DNA from: Prorocentrum cordatum
Taxonomy: Eukaryota > Sar > Dinophyceae > Prorocentrales > Prorocentraceae
Assembly: GCA_963575745.1 (NCBI GenBank)
Contig: CAUYUJ010009419.1
Coordinates: 5,001-34,411, forward strand
Length of the DNA stretch: 29,411 bases
Reading direction: 5' to 3'
Below, piece by piece: positions 1 to 8,103 of this stretch (positions are counted from its first letter, which is position 1; each line of letters starts with the position of its first letter). Under the pieces are notes generated by a model. The model ran no database searches and had not been told where the DNA came from. It saw nothing but the letters and a program-made list of their open reading frames with translations. The position numbers and the translations under genes are program-made.

Positions 1-859
1 GTCGGCTCTCATCATAAGAGGAGAAGCCCGGAAGGGTGCGAAGCACCTGGGCACTTCCTGGTGGAAGTGCGAAGCAAACCATGCGAGTTTCCTCGCCGGT
101 GGCGTGAGCAAGTTCCTCATATGTCAGGCCTTTGAGGAACGCTTTGTCAATGTCCATAGATGCTAAGATCCAGTCTGGATGACACGCCGCTTCACTTGCC
201 AGAAGCCTCTGGGACTGTCGGCGAGCAATCCCCGAGAAGGTTTCCACGTCGAAAGCTTCCGTGTCCATAAATCCACGGAGGACAAGTCTGAGACGGATTG
301 TTTTGACATTCTCGGTGCCCACCTTCACAAACTTCCACTTGTATACGTATCTTGACGTCATAATGTTGGAAGCTTTTGATAAATCGTACATCTCAAAGCA
401 GTGGTTGTCGAGCCAGATCTTGAGTTCGGTGTACAAGGCTTCACTGACCTCTTTGGGATGTGCTGCTATGTCGGCTTTGGTGAGTTGGTCATCTTACTTA
501 ACTACTACAGCACGTTTAGCAGCCGATGATACGTATACCCTCATCGTTGCGACCATACTTGGTTCGAGCTGTGCAAGTTGGACATGATCCAGTACGACCT
601 TTGCCATTTCTGGCGTGAAGCACAATTCGGCGCATGGGCCATATTCGTCACTGTCAAGAGAGTAATCCTCGTCAGGTGTGGTCGAGCATAACGAGGCAAA
701 GCAGAGCTCTTGCCTTTCAAGCTCGTCGCCGAGCGTCTCCGATACAGGTGTATCTTCCACGTCCACTGATGCTGAGACCAAGACACATTGGTCGGGCAAC
801 ATAATTGTTGGGACGCGGTAGAGACATTCGTCGGTCACCGTCATGGGATGAAGGTCCAT
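1..859 (-). pseudogene. Copia reverse transcriptase (RVT_2), N-terminal part, with preceding acidic linker
   Basis: From 493 down to base 1 the frame reads as the start of a copia reverse transcriptase. It includes an N-terminal LDNHCFEMYDLSKASN stretch, a YVYKWKFVK strand, RLRLVLRGF, an ARRQSQRLLAS helix, and MDIDKAFLKGL. The last matches the first catalytic aspartate region of copia RT (usually DVxxAFLxG). A conserved ALPPGS loop and LPGF follow, and the frame runs off the window, so the YxDD motif is not visible. From 859 to 497 the same frame encodes an acidic, unstructured linker between integrase and RT. An in-frame TAA at 494-496 separates the two. The integrase frame ends at 841, overlapping this frame, so a frameshift near 850 also separates RT from integrase. 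It would copy element RNA into DNA if intact; this copy cannot. Confidence 0.85.
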
Positions 860-3561
860 ACGCAGCTCATCATACCCTCCATCATCATGGCCTCGATGTC
901 GCGTTCCTCGCTTTCCTCGTAGATTGCGGACAGGCGACCTTCACTTGGTGATGAAGCACCTGGGGTGTCTGGAGCAGGCCTGTCTCCAGGCTGGTCAGGT
1001 CTTTCAGACGTCGTGTCCAAGTGTTGATACTTGACCAGGTCGTCGTGACATCCGAGGGAAGGAGCTTTTGACGTCAGGCGCTGGATGAGTCTGGAGTGGG
1101 TGCTACCAGTGATGTGATTTGGGAGATGTCCAAGCCGGTGCCTACACACTCGTAGTAGTGGAAGGCTGGGTTGACATCGTTGTCGTAGTGGATCAGTGTA
1201 GACTACGTGTCCACGTTCGGGCACGTTACGGATCGCAGGGAACGGGCCGTTCCAGCCTCCATGATCGTCCTTAGTGGCCGTGGGTCGGTGATAGTCGACC
1301 AGGTCCCCAGCAGAGTATAGGCGAGCACCATCCGGCGCCGTCTTGGCCCTGAGGGCACGGTTCGTCTTCGCTACCGCCGTGGCTTGAGTTATTGCATCCA
1401 GGCTAACTTCCCTCACGCGACGCTCGCGTTCGTGGCCTGACGTCTCGGGGCCCTTGGGAAAGTCAAGGGTGTCGAGGTCAGGAAGGAAAGAGGGTTGTCG
1501 CCCAGCGTGCGCTTGGTACGGCGATACGCCGTTGTAGAACGTGAAAGCGTTAGTGACGAAGATGCCTTCGGCTAGTACTCTGGTAACTACAATGGGGATG
1601 TCGTGTCTGTTCAGCTCTTCGTCAATCATGTGAAGAGTGCCTCTGAGGATGCCGTTGCGCGACTCAATCGAGGTCGCGTGTTGGCCAGGCGCTCGGATAC
1701 GCAGTGTCGTACCCTTATTCGCCATCATGGCCTTGGCAGTGTCGTTGTAGAGGGCACCTTCTCCATCCGAGTACACTACTTTGAAGGGCCCATGATAGGC
1801 GATCCAGCAGTAGTGGTAGGCGTTGAGTATAGTCTCGCGCTCTTTGTCGGGGACTTCTTGGCCTGCTGCCAGGCGAACACATCGGTCCATAATATGGAAT
1901 ATGATCCGTTTCTTGTAAAGCATGCGATCTACTTCGCCTTCGTCAAGCCAATTTCCAGGGAGGCTCACTGAAGGTAACGCGGAGTTACTTGGGCGCTCCC
2001 AAGCTCTACATTCCCGACAAGTGTCGCAGACTTCTTTAATCATATTTAGTCGAACATTGTCCAAACCCACCTTCTCTAGGATCAGCCTCATCTTGGGTTC
2101 CTTCGCATGATGCCACCGTAGGTGCAGTTTACGAGGTTCCTTCTTGACTACATGAGGCTCATGACTGCGGAGGTTCTGCTGACTGTGTTGGATATCAAAC
2201 CTCGCCCAGTCAGGCAGCCGTGGGGCCCCCGAGCCGGTCGAGGCAAGAGGGTTCCTCGTGGCTCTCCGCAGTCGGTCTCCTTCGTCGACTGCATCTGGCG
2301 GTGAAGGTGCACCTTGTAAGCGGCCACGGCGGGCCGCTACCTGTGGTGGTTCGCTCGAAGACGCGGAAGGCGTGATTCCGCGCTCGGGCGCATCTCGCAG
2401 CATATCATAGCTGCTCGCACCTGATGCGGGATCGGTATTCCCAAGGGCGCGTGGTCGCGGTGGCCTGGCGCGGGCGCCCTGACGGCCACCCGATGCCGAG
2501 GCTTGACCCTCACCTGGCCTGGGCAAGGGGTTCCACCAAGCTGGCACAGTGCTTCCCTCTGGGTCGTGGTCATCTGGGAGTTTGAACGGCTCGGCAAAGC
2601 GGCATTTGCCGGGCTCGGTGTCGAGGTGGTTATTAACGCCCTTGCTTCTCGTGAGGTCCCTCTGGCATGCAGGACATGGCCAATATACAGAGATGGTGTC
2701 GTGATATTTACACTGTGTAGGATCCCTGTTGTGGCTAGGGCTGTCCTGGCGGACGTTGTCGATGCATGCTGGGCACGCGGCTACTTCTGGGATGACACGT
2801 GCACCAAGGCGTTTCACACCGTCTCCCAGTTCAGCTTGATCGGGGAGGTCGGCAGGATAAGCCTGAGCGGTTCGTGCAGGCGCGTCTCCGCGCGCGTTGT
2901 CAATGGCTTTCCCCAGGTAGACGGCTTCCACAAAGGCGGACTGCAGTCGACGAGTAAACTGCTGTGCTAGTGAAAGCTCCTTGTTGCACGGCTGTGCATG
3001 TATGTGTTGGCCGTTGCACTTGAGCCGCTCGAAGGGTTTAAGACTTGCCTCGTCGTTGCTGGTGGTATCCGTCGGCCTCTTGATATAGTCACCAGCAGTA
3101 TCCTTGAGTCCCGTCGCACATTGGTCGATGCGTGCAGCTGTAATGCGGGTTCGGTCGGCAAGTTCTTTCCACGGGGGGATCTGATCCACCCATTTTCCTG
3201 TGGGTTGCTCGCGTATAAACCATATTCGTGCGTTGTCTTGTGTTATAGCTATGTTGCCACAGTAGGTTATGTGTGGCAAGTCTTCTTTGTGGTACTGTTT
3301 CCAAGCGTCGTAGTTGGCTTGGTAGTTGTAGTAGGATGGTGGTCCTGTGGCGCGGCAGTTCGGCTGTAGGATGGCGACCCGTACGTGGCACACTGCAAAG
3401 TAATGGTCTACAGCTCGCTGTACCGAGGGATCTCCCAGGTCGACGCATGTGGTCTTGTCTAGATTGCCGCCTGAGGAGAGGCCTCTTTGAGAAGGCAAGC
3501 TATGAAATGCCACCCTCACCTCCACACAGCTCCAACATGTCCACGCAGTTGTTGTTACCAT
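841..3561 (-). CDS. Integrase ORF: methyltransferase-like remnant, Cys/His cluster, integrase zinc finger and core (906 aa)
   Basis: This is the longest informative open frame in the window. Residues about 18-150 continue a domain resembling a C5-cytosine methyltransferase: QRGLSSGGNLD, VDLGDPSVQRAVDHYF, then LQPNCRATG at the place of a PPC-type motif. Residues 263-320 hold a Cys/His cluster (C263, C266, C284, H287, C296, C299, H312, C320). Residues 350-450 are low complexity. The integrase zinc finger has histidines at 480-485 and C512/C515. The core carries D545 (or D559), D599 in YSDGEG and E633 in SIESRNG, spaced roughly as in DD35E. GDLVDYHRP at 752-760 matches the C-terminal integrase region. 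It would insert element cDNA. The true start is not the ATG at 3561: the methyltransferase motif I lies just upstream in another frame. The frame ends at 841 by frameshift. Confidence 0.85.
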   Translation of the reverse strand: MVTTTAWTCWSCVEVRVAFHSLPSQRGLSSGGNLDKTTCVDLGDPSVQRAVDHYFAVCHVRVAILQPNCRATGPPSYYNYQANYDAWKQYHKEDLPHITYCGNIAITQDNARIWFIREQPTGKWVDQIPPWKELADRTRITAARIDQCATGLKDTAGDYIKRPTDTTSNDEASLKPFERLKCNGQHIHAQPCNKELSLAQQFTRRLQSAFVEAVYLGKAIDNARGDAPARTAQAYPADLPDQAELGDGVKRLGARVIPEVAACPACIDNVRQDSPSHNRDPTQCKYHDTISVYWPCPACQRDLTRSKGVNNHLDTEPGKCRFAEPFKLPDDHDPEGSTVPAWWNPLPRPGEGQASASGGRQGARARPPRPRALGNTDPASGASSYDMLRDAPERGITPSASSSEPPQVAARRGRLQGAPSPPDAVDEGDRLRRATRNPLASTGSGAPRLPDWARFDIQHSQQNLRSHEPHVVKKEPRKLHLRWHHAKEPKMRLILEKVGLDNVRLNMIKEVCDTCRECRAWERPSNSALPSVSLPGNWLDEGEVDRMLYKKRIIFHIMDRCVRLAAGQEVPDKERETILNAYHYCWIAYHGPFKVVYSDGEGALYNDTAKAMMANKGTTLRIRAPGQHATSIESRNGILRGTLHMIDEELNRHDIPIVVTRVLAEGIFVTNAFTFYNGVSPYQAHAGRQPSFLPDLDTLDFPKGPETSGHERERRVREVSLDAITQATAVAKTNRALRAKTAPDGARLYSAGDLVDYHRPTATKDDHGGWNGPFPAIRNVPERGHVVYTDPLRQRCQPSLPLLRVCRHRLGHLPNHITGSTHSRLIQRLTSKAPSLGCHDDLVKYQHLDTTSERPDQPGDRPAPDTPGASSPSEGRLSAIYEESEERDIEAMMMEGMMSCVWTFIP

Positions 3562-3600
3562 AGCATAGAGTAGCCACTATACTATATACGTCGGCGTGTG
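3500..3600 (-). pseudogene. Methyltransferase-like motif I, broken by a TAG and two frameshifts
   Basis: In the frame that includes codon 3535-3533 the minus strand reads MLELCGGEGGIS, then TAG (3502-3500), then LAF. This strongly resembles motif I of C5-cytosine methyltransferases (F-x-G-x-GG-x-S with an aromatic residue shortly after). The next part of the domain, RGLSSGGNLD, continues in the 906-aa integrase frame after a shift near 3490. The preceding acidic stretch lies in a third frame, joined near 3600. So this short segment holds two frameshifts and a stop inside one domain. What is seen is the motif; calling it a SAM-binding methyltransferase-like fold is family-based inference. I recall reports of cytosine methyltransferases captured by dinoflagellate retrotransposons, but cannot check whether this is the same lineage. 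Confidence 0.6.
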
Positions 3601-4936
3601 TGTCGGGCAGAGATGTGGGAAAGGGCAAGGAACAGGTCATCTTCCTCGTCAGAGCTGATCAGCTCGACAGGGACGTCAGCGCCCCAGGTCGCCATAAGGT
3701 CCTGTCCGAGTCCTGACAAGTCATCGCCGCAATCGTCGTTTCCATCTTCAACATGCTCTTTGATGCGGCGAGGCTTGATGCCTGCTTCCTTGTCGGATTT
3801 AAGCCTTTCCTTCTGTTTGATACGCGATTCCGTGGGTAGAACTTGCTCGTTGTGTTCACCCGTCTGCGCGCCCATCGTCGTTGGTGAGTGGGTACCTGCA
3901 ACAATCGCCAGAGTCGGGGGGAAGGACAATCATCTATGATGACGCGTCTAGGTTTCTGTGGTGATTGAGCAGGCTCGCTGCCGAGCATGACCGGTTCCTC
4001 GGGCTGCCGGTACAAGCGCGCGCTGATGTTGGCAACCCCTTCGGGTAATGGCGCATGCCAATCATACCCCGTCGGTTGACCGGCTACTGCGATATCCTGG
4101 ATAACTCTGTTAGTATCCAGGTTGATCGTCACGCGTCGGATAACATCAGACCATTTTGGTCCACCTTTGTTGGTCGTCACATAGTGATGTATATTATGGT
4201 CCGTACGCGTGTATGTGCTTAGGTGTACCGACACGTTTCCGTGCATAATGTTTCCCTTCCCCAGGATCCGATCATTAAGGTGGCGAATGAGCGTGATGCG
4301 TGTTTGTGCTCTCCATTCGGCATGTCGTACCGTTTGGCCGTACCAATCCAAGACATGTTGTGGCATCGTCTGTTTGCACGTTCGTGCCCATAACTTAGAG
4401 CTAATCGGTATTGATGTGGCTACCTGCATATCTGTACCACTTGGCGCGTTATCCTGCATATTGAACCTAATTCCGAAATGGAACAACCGCATCCGCACTA
4501 CAGCCAGCTTAAGACCTTCTAGAGTGTCATGTACTGGAAAAAGCTTCCAAACGTACCCCGGGGGTCCAAACACTATAATCACCATACGGAGCTTCCATGC
4601 TTTCGTCAGAAGGTTCTGAATGCGTCACCAGTGTGGGGCTACTCTTTTACCTGGGGTCCTTACGTACCAGTCCCCTGGGGTACTGACCCAGATTAGAGCG
4701 TAGTCCCCGCTAAGTACCGCCCCCAAATACTCTGTGCCCACAGCTGTCATGAGCTCGTTGTTGGAGATACGGTCACAGGTATATCCTCGTGTGCAGAGGT
4801 CAGCGCAAGCTCCCCTCGTATCTTCGATGACGAAAGCTCTCTTTTTATGGCAGGTTGCCCCGCTGTCCTTGTTACCCCCTGGCCTCTCGGCTAGCATGCA
4901 AGGCGACGCGGGGATAGCGTCGCCCTGCCCTCTTCA
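3582..4936 (-). pseudogene. Unrecognised retroelement domain between protease and methyltransferase-like region
   Basis: This stretch continues the frame of the protease ORF past a TGA at 4934-4936, contains another in-frame TGA at 4625-4627, and stays open to 3659. Visible landmarks are IEDTRGACADLCTRGY, ALIWVSTPGDWYVRTPGKR, VIIVFGPPGYVWKL, LKLAVVRMRLFHFGIRFN and HVLDWYGQTVRHAEWR. The alternation of hydrophobic strands suggests a folded alpha/beta domain. Near 3920 the meaningful frame switches: an acidic tail with HVEDGNDDCGDDLSGLG and ELISSDEEDDLF is in the frame of 3929-3582. I believe similar sequences occur in other dinoflagellate copia polyproteins, but I do not know a function and propose none. 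Confidence 0.6.
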
Positions 4937-6193
4937 CGATGAGGAAGAGGCGCTTGTCGCGCTCGCCAGCATCTGAACTTCTCGCAGATGCTGTAGCTCG
5001 GCATGGCAGCGCGCGGTAGCCTCAGAGGCGGATTGCTCCGCAAACGTGGCCAGCATAGCTGAGTTGTCCATTAGCTGCTCCAGGATGCCCTTCGACCTCG
5101 CGTCGTTGACCGTCTGCAGCTCGCGATGCGCGTACCTAATCACTATCTTCCTGCGTGTCTTCAACGCATCCAACGGTGCAACACCTCCGCCGTGCTGGGC
5201 CAGTGCCCTGGCTACGAAGCAATCGAACGTCTCCAGATCGTCGATGCTGTCGCCTCTCATCGTCGCCTTGGCGAGGACTGCGAGCAAGCCCTGAAGCAGG
5301 TCTCCCTGCACCTGTTGGCGCTCTTGTCCGGGAGACGGCTCGCCCGTCAGCACCGTCTGGAACGGCGTCGTACTCGCGCTTGAGGCGGGTTGCCCCGCGG
5401 CCCCAAATCGGCCGCACCTGATTGACAGATGGCCTGATGGCAGCTTGGTTGTAGGCATGATCATGGAGCCCTCGGGGAGTTCCATCTTGACCTGCCCCTC
5501 CCCAGGGAAGATCAGCTTTTCCTGGCCTCGCTCAGGCACAATAATAGTGCGCTTGTCTTGCATGCTGTCGAGGCCCAGGATAGCCGGCAGGTCCTTGCCG
5601 CAACCCGACGCGATGTTGGCATTGCACGAGTCGATCTGGGTCGGGCCCTGGTACTCGCAGTCAATGCTGAAGGTGCCCACGGTGTCGGATGGGGCCGACC
5701 CCTCGCCTACCCCGTTTATGTTCAGCAACGAACGGGGTTCAAACGTACAGGGACGATTCTGTGCCTCAGCAGCCTGAACAAATTTGCGGCTCGTGTTCTC
5801 CCCCATTCTGTTGATCTTCGAGCCCACATCTATGAGGATCGTGTTGCCGCCGTCCTCGAGAAATGTTCTGCTAGGCTGCTTGACGTGCACCGTCTCTGTT
5901 GCGCCGTCTGCGACATCTGGCGGGTTTCCCCGCGTCTGGGACGTGCCTCCTGGCGGGTTTCCCCGCAACGCTCTGGCACTCTGCCTTCCTGCGGCCATTC
6001 GTGCCAGATCGATATGTTGGAAATATGACACGTCCTGGGCGTTGATGCCTTGTTTTTCCCGCCAGTTCGCATGCTCGTCACGTATGCTGGCGTATTGGTC
6101 CTGAGTGGCACGGCGCGTCAACATCGGGTATGATTGCAGAGCAATGTCTTGCAATCCCTCATTCATGACCTGATCCCGGTACTGCAACACCAC
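4934..6193 (-). CDS. Retropepsin-like aspartic protease segment of the copia polyprotein (419 aa)
   Basis: Residues 1-70 are a helical spacer. Residues 77-92 contain two RGNPP peptides encoded by hairpin repeats. Residues 117-260 look like a retroviral-type aspartic protease: TILIDVGSKINRMG at 118-131 in place of the D-T/S-G active site (D122, with V-G-S following), a flap-like NGVGEG at 160-165, and DLPAILGLDSM at 201-211 resembling the conserved ILG strand. The T/S of the D-T/S-G triad is a valine here; I believe such variants are common in dinoflagellate copies, but whether they are active is unknown. The C-terminal 150 residues are helical and low complexity. The frame begins after a -1 type shift near 6180 and ends at a TGA (4934) after which the same frame continues. 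It would cleave the polyprotein if functional. Confidence 0.7.
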   Translation of the reverse strand: MVLQYRDQVMNEGLQDIALQSYPMLTRRATQDQYASIRDEHANWREKQGINAQDVSYFQHIDLARMAAGRQSARALRGNPPGGTSQTRGNPPDVADGATETVHVKQPSRTFLEDGGNTILIDVGSKINRMGENTSRKFVQAAEAQNRPCTFEPRSLLNINGVGEGSAPSDTVGTFSIDCEYQGPTQIDSCNANIASGCGKDLPAILGLDSMQDKRTIIVPERGQEKLIFPGEGQVKMELPEGSMIMPTTKLPSGHLSIRCGRFGAAGQPASSASTTPFQTVLTGEPSPGQERQQVQGDLLQGLLAVLAKATMRGDSIDDLETFDCFVARALAQHGGGVAPLDALKTRRKIVIRYAHRELQTVNDARSKGILEQLMDNSAMLATFAEQSASEATARCHAELQHLREVQMLASATSASSSS

Positions 6194-6564
6194 TCGTCGA
6201 ACTTGTTGTTCGCGGCTGAGAGCTCGTCGGCCCGGGCCGCCACTACCGACGTCGCTACTGACGAGTCTGAGATGTCGAATGTTTCGCTCTCAGGGTTGTC
6301 TGCGTCCAGCATGAAGGTAGTGTGTGCATTCTCCATCTGGGCTTGGAAGTGGCGAACCCGCTGCTGCCGTAGCTGGTCAGGATCCAGCGGCAGCTCGGCC
6401 TTGCCCCCGCCTTGGGGAGACATCGGAGGAGCCACTTGTCCGATCCCAGGCTCGTAGTGGGTTGGAGGGGCCGGCAGAGGTGGCGCGTTTGGCAGGTTGC
6501 CCTGCTGCGGCGCCGGCGTCGGGATGAGCTGGTCGAAGTGTCCTGTCTCCATCGGCGCGCGCAC
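6163..6564 (-). pseudogene. Proline-rich to helical spacer of the copia polyprotein
   Basis: About 133 codons, starting in frame right after the TAG at 6568-6570. The first half is proline-rich (PPLPAPPTHYEPG, PPMSPQGGG) and contains one QGNLP peptide made by a hairpin repeat at 6492-6505. The second half is charged and helical (LRQQRVRHFQAQMENAHTTF, ARADELSAANNKFDEW). The helix appears to continue in the frame of the 419-aa protease ORF as VLQYRDQVMNEG, so a one-base deletion near 6180 is likely. It may be part of a Gag-like region by position, but I see no recognisable nucleocapsid zinc knuckle. No function is assigned. Confidence 0.5.
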
Positions 6565-6567
6565 CTC

Positions 6568-7326
6568 CTACGGCGGGTTTCCCCGCTGCTGGAGCTGTTC
6601 CGCCTGCATGTCCAGCAGTCTGGCCGTCATTGTTTCCACCGTGCTCCTCAGCTCCCGCAGCTCCCTCGCCGCTTGTTCAGGGGCCTGCGTGACGGAGCGG
6701 GTCCATGGAAATGAGGACACTATGATAACGGGTGCCCGGCAGATGGCACGCACTGGTTGTTGGGGATCACCGTCTCGCTGGTTTGCGACATGGCCCACCG
6801 CGCGTGCGCCCCAGCATTCCTCGTGGATTAGATGGTTGCACCTCATGCGGTAGATGTTCTCCCTCGGCATGAACTCCTCGAGACATGCCGCGCAAGTGTC
6901 TTCCATCCTGGGGTAAATTTCCACGTCCGCCGCCCTGGGGTGCACCCGCCGTCGCCGCTCCAGGACCGTCTCGGCGTCCAGGAAGACAGCTGGGGGATTC
7001 CCAGCGGCTGGCTGCGCCTCCGGCGCTGGGGCAGCTGCTGCTGGGGCGGCTGTCACTGTGGAGGCAGCGGGCGACACAGCTGGCGAGTCTCATCGCATGG
7101 GCGAGTCCTTGCCCTTGCCCTTCAGTACCTCAAGGGCTGCTGCGCGTGCTTGATCACGTGCACTCTGCACCGCCTGCCGGCGTCTGAAACACGCCTGTTG
7201 GGCGTGGTGTGTCTGCCTGATGTAGTCGGGCACTCCCCTGCTGCCCGAAGATATCGAATGGGCTGAGGGTTGGACAACCACGTCCGGCCTCGTCGGTGCA
7301 GGCATAAATGACATATGAGGGTACAT
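6568..7326 (-). pseudogene. RING-H2-like finger with C-terminal coiled coil, broken by TGA
   Basis: Two open pieces (7326-7093 and 7089-6571) share one frame, separated by a TGA at 7090-7092. In the second piece, numbering from the GTG at 7077, a RING-H2 pattern is visible: C62-x2-C65, C80-x-H82, H85-x2-C88, then AICRAP with C113. The final pair normally reads C-P-x-C; here the first cysteine is replaced by R110 (CGT, one base from TGT) and the proline by A111. Residues 133-165 form a heptad-like helix ending in QQRGNPP, encoded by a hairpin repeat just before a TAG. RING fingers usually recruit ubiquitin-conjugating enzymes. This copy lacks one zinc ligand. Its place inside a retroelement is unusual. 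Confidence 0.6.
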
Positions 7327-7365
7327 AGACGGATCACTGCAACGCGCGTTGGTGAAGCGATGAAA

Positions 7366-8056
7366 TTAGTCCGCTTTTTCACGCAGAAACCTGTTCGGGA
7401 CCCTGGAGCCGTCTGGATACAGCGGCGGATCCATGGTTGCGGCTGGCGGCCTCTGGCCTTGGGCCATGCTCGGATGGGCACTGAAAGCCGGGATGAAGGC
7501 TCGTTGCCGAGCGGGGTCGAACGGGTTCGGACCCTCGGGCTCCCAAGACCAGGCCGGCCTCCACCTCGGACCGCTTGGGTGAGGCAAATTGTGGCTCTGC
7601 ACCTGCTGTACCGCGGCTGCCGCCCGTGTGCGGTAATCGCCCGGCACCCCTGTAGGAATGTTCTGGTCGATCAGCGGTCGGCGCTGCAACGGAGTGCCAG
7701 GCAGGTTTCCCTGCGAAGTTGATGGCGCGCCCGGTGGCATCATGCCCAGGAAAGCTGCGCCCTGTTCAGCTCTGGCCGCAGCGATCCGCCCCATAAGGGC
7801 GCCGCTCGGAGCAGGACGCCCGGGTGCCCCAAGTGGGAATTGCACCGGCGTCGGCACTGCCGGCGCCATGCCCCTCGGCGCGCGCGCGCTGTGCGAGGGG
7901 CACCCTGGCATCTTCTCGAATCGAGCTGACTCTCCGAAGATGTTGCGGCCAAATGTTTGCGGTTCTCCCTGCGGCTCGGGCAAATCGTTCCTGATCCCGT
8001 TTAACTGGCAGGTTTCCCTGCAGAGCCTGGCGGTTGCGCGTCGCCATCGCGGACAT
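7366..8056 (-). pseudogene. Low-complexity proline/alanine-rich linker of the element
   Basis: The stretch is open in two frames that appear to join near 7990. The upstream part (8056 downward) reads MATRNRQALQGNLPVKRDQERFARAAG-like sequence, and the downstream part (7983-7369) reads PQTFGRNIFGESARFE and then proline/glycine/alanine-rich sequence. Two QGNLP peptides (at 8008-8021 and 7701-7714) come from hairpin repeats. The downstream frame ends at a TAA (7366-7368), after which the same frame continues without a break into the RING segment, so the stop is probably a nonsense mutation. No domain is recognised. It probably tethers the KptA-like and RING-like domains. Confidence 0.45.
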
Positions 8057-8103
8057 AGCTCCCTGACCTGCAGCCCAGGGGTCTTGTTGATAGAGTCTGT
8101 CCG

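Noticed and set aside
4850-4863. Ninth GNRA hairpin (GCGGG-GCAA-CCTGC)
   Set aside because: It needs a G-U pair and is read as S-G-A-T-C; kept only as a possible diverged copy.
6163-6200. Programmed Gag-Pol frameshift
   Set aside because: No slippery heptamer or strong downstream structure is visible; other shifts in the element look like plain indels.
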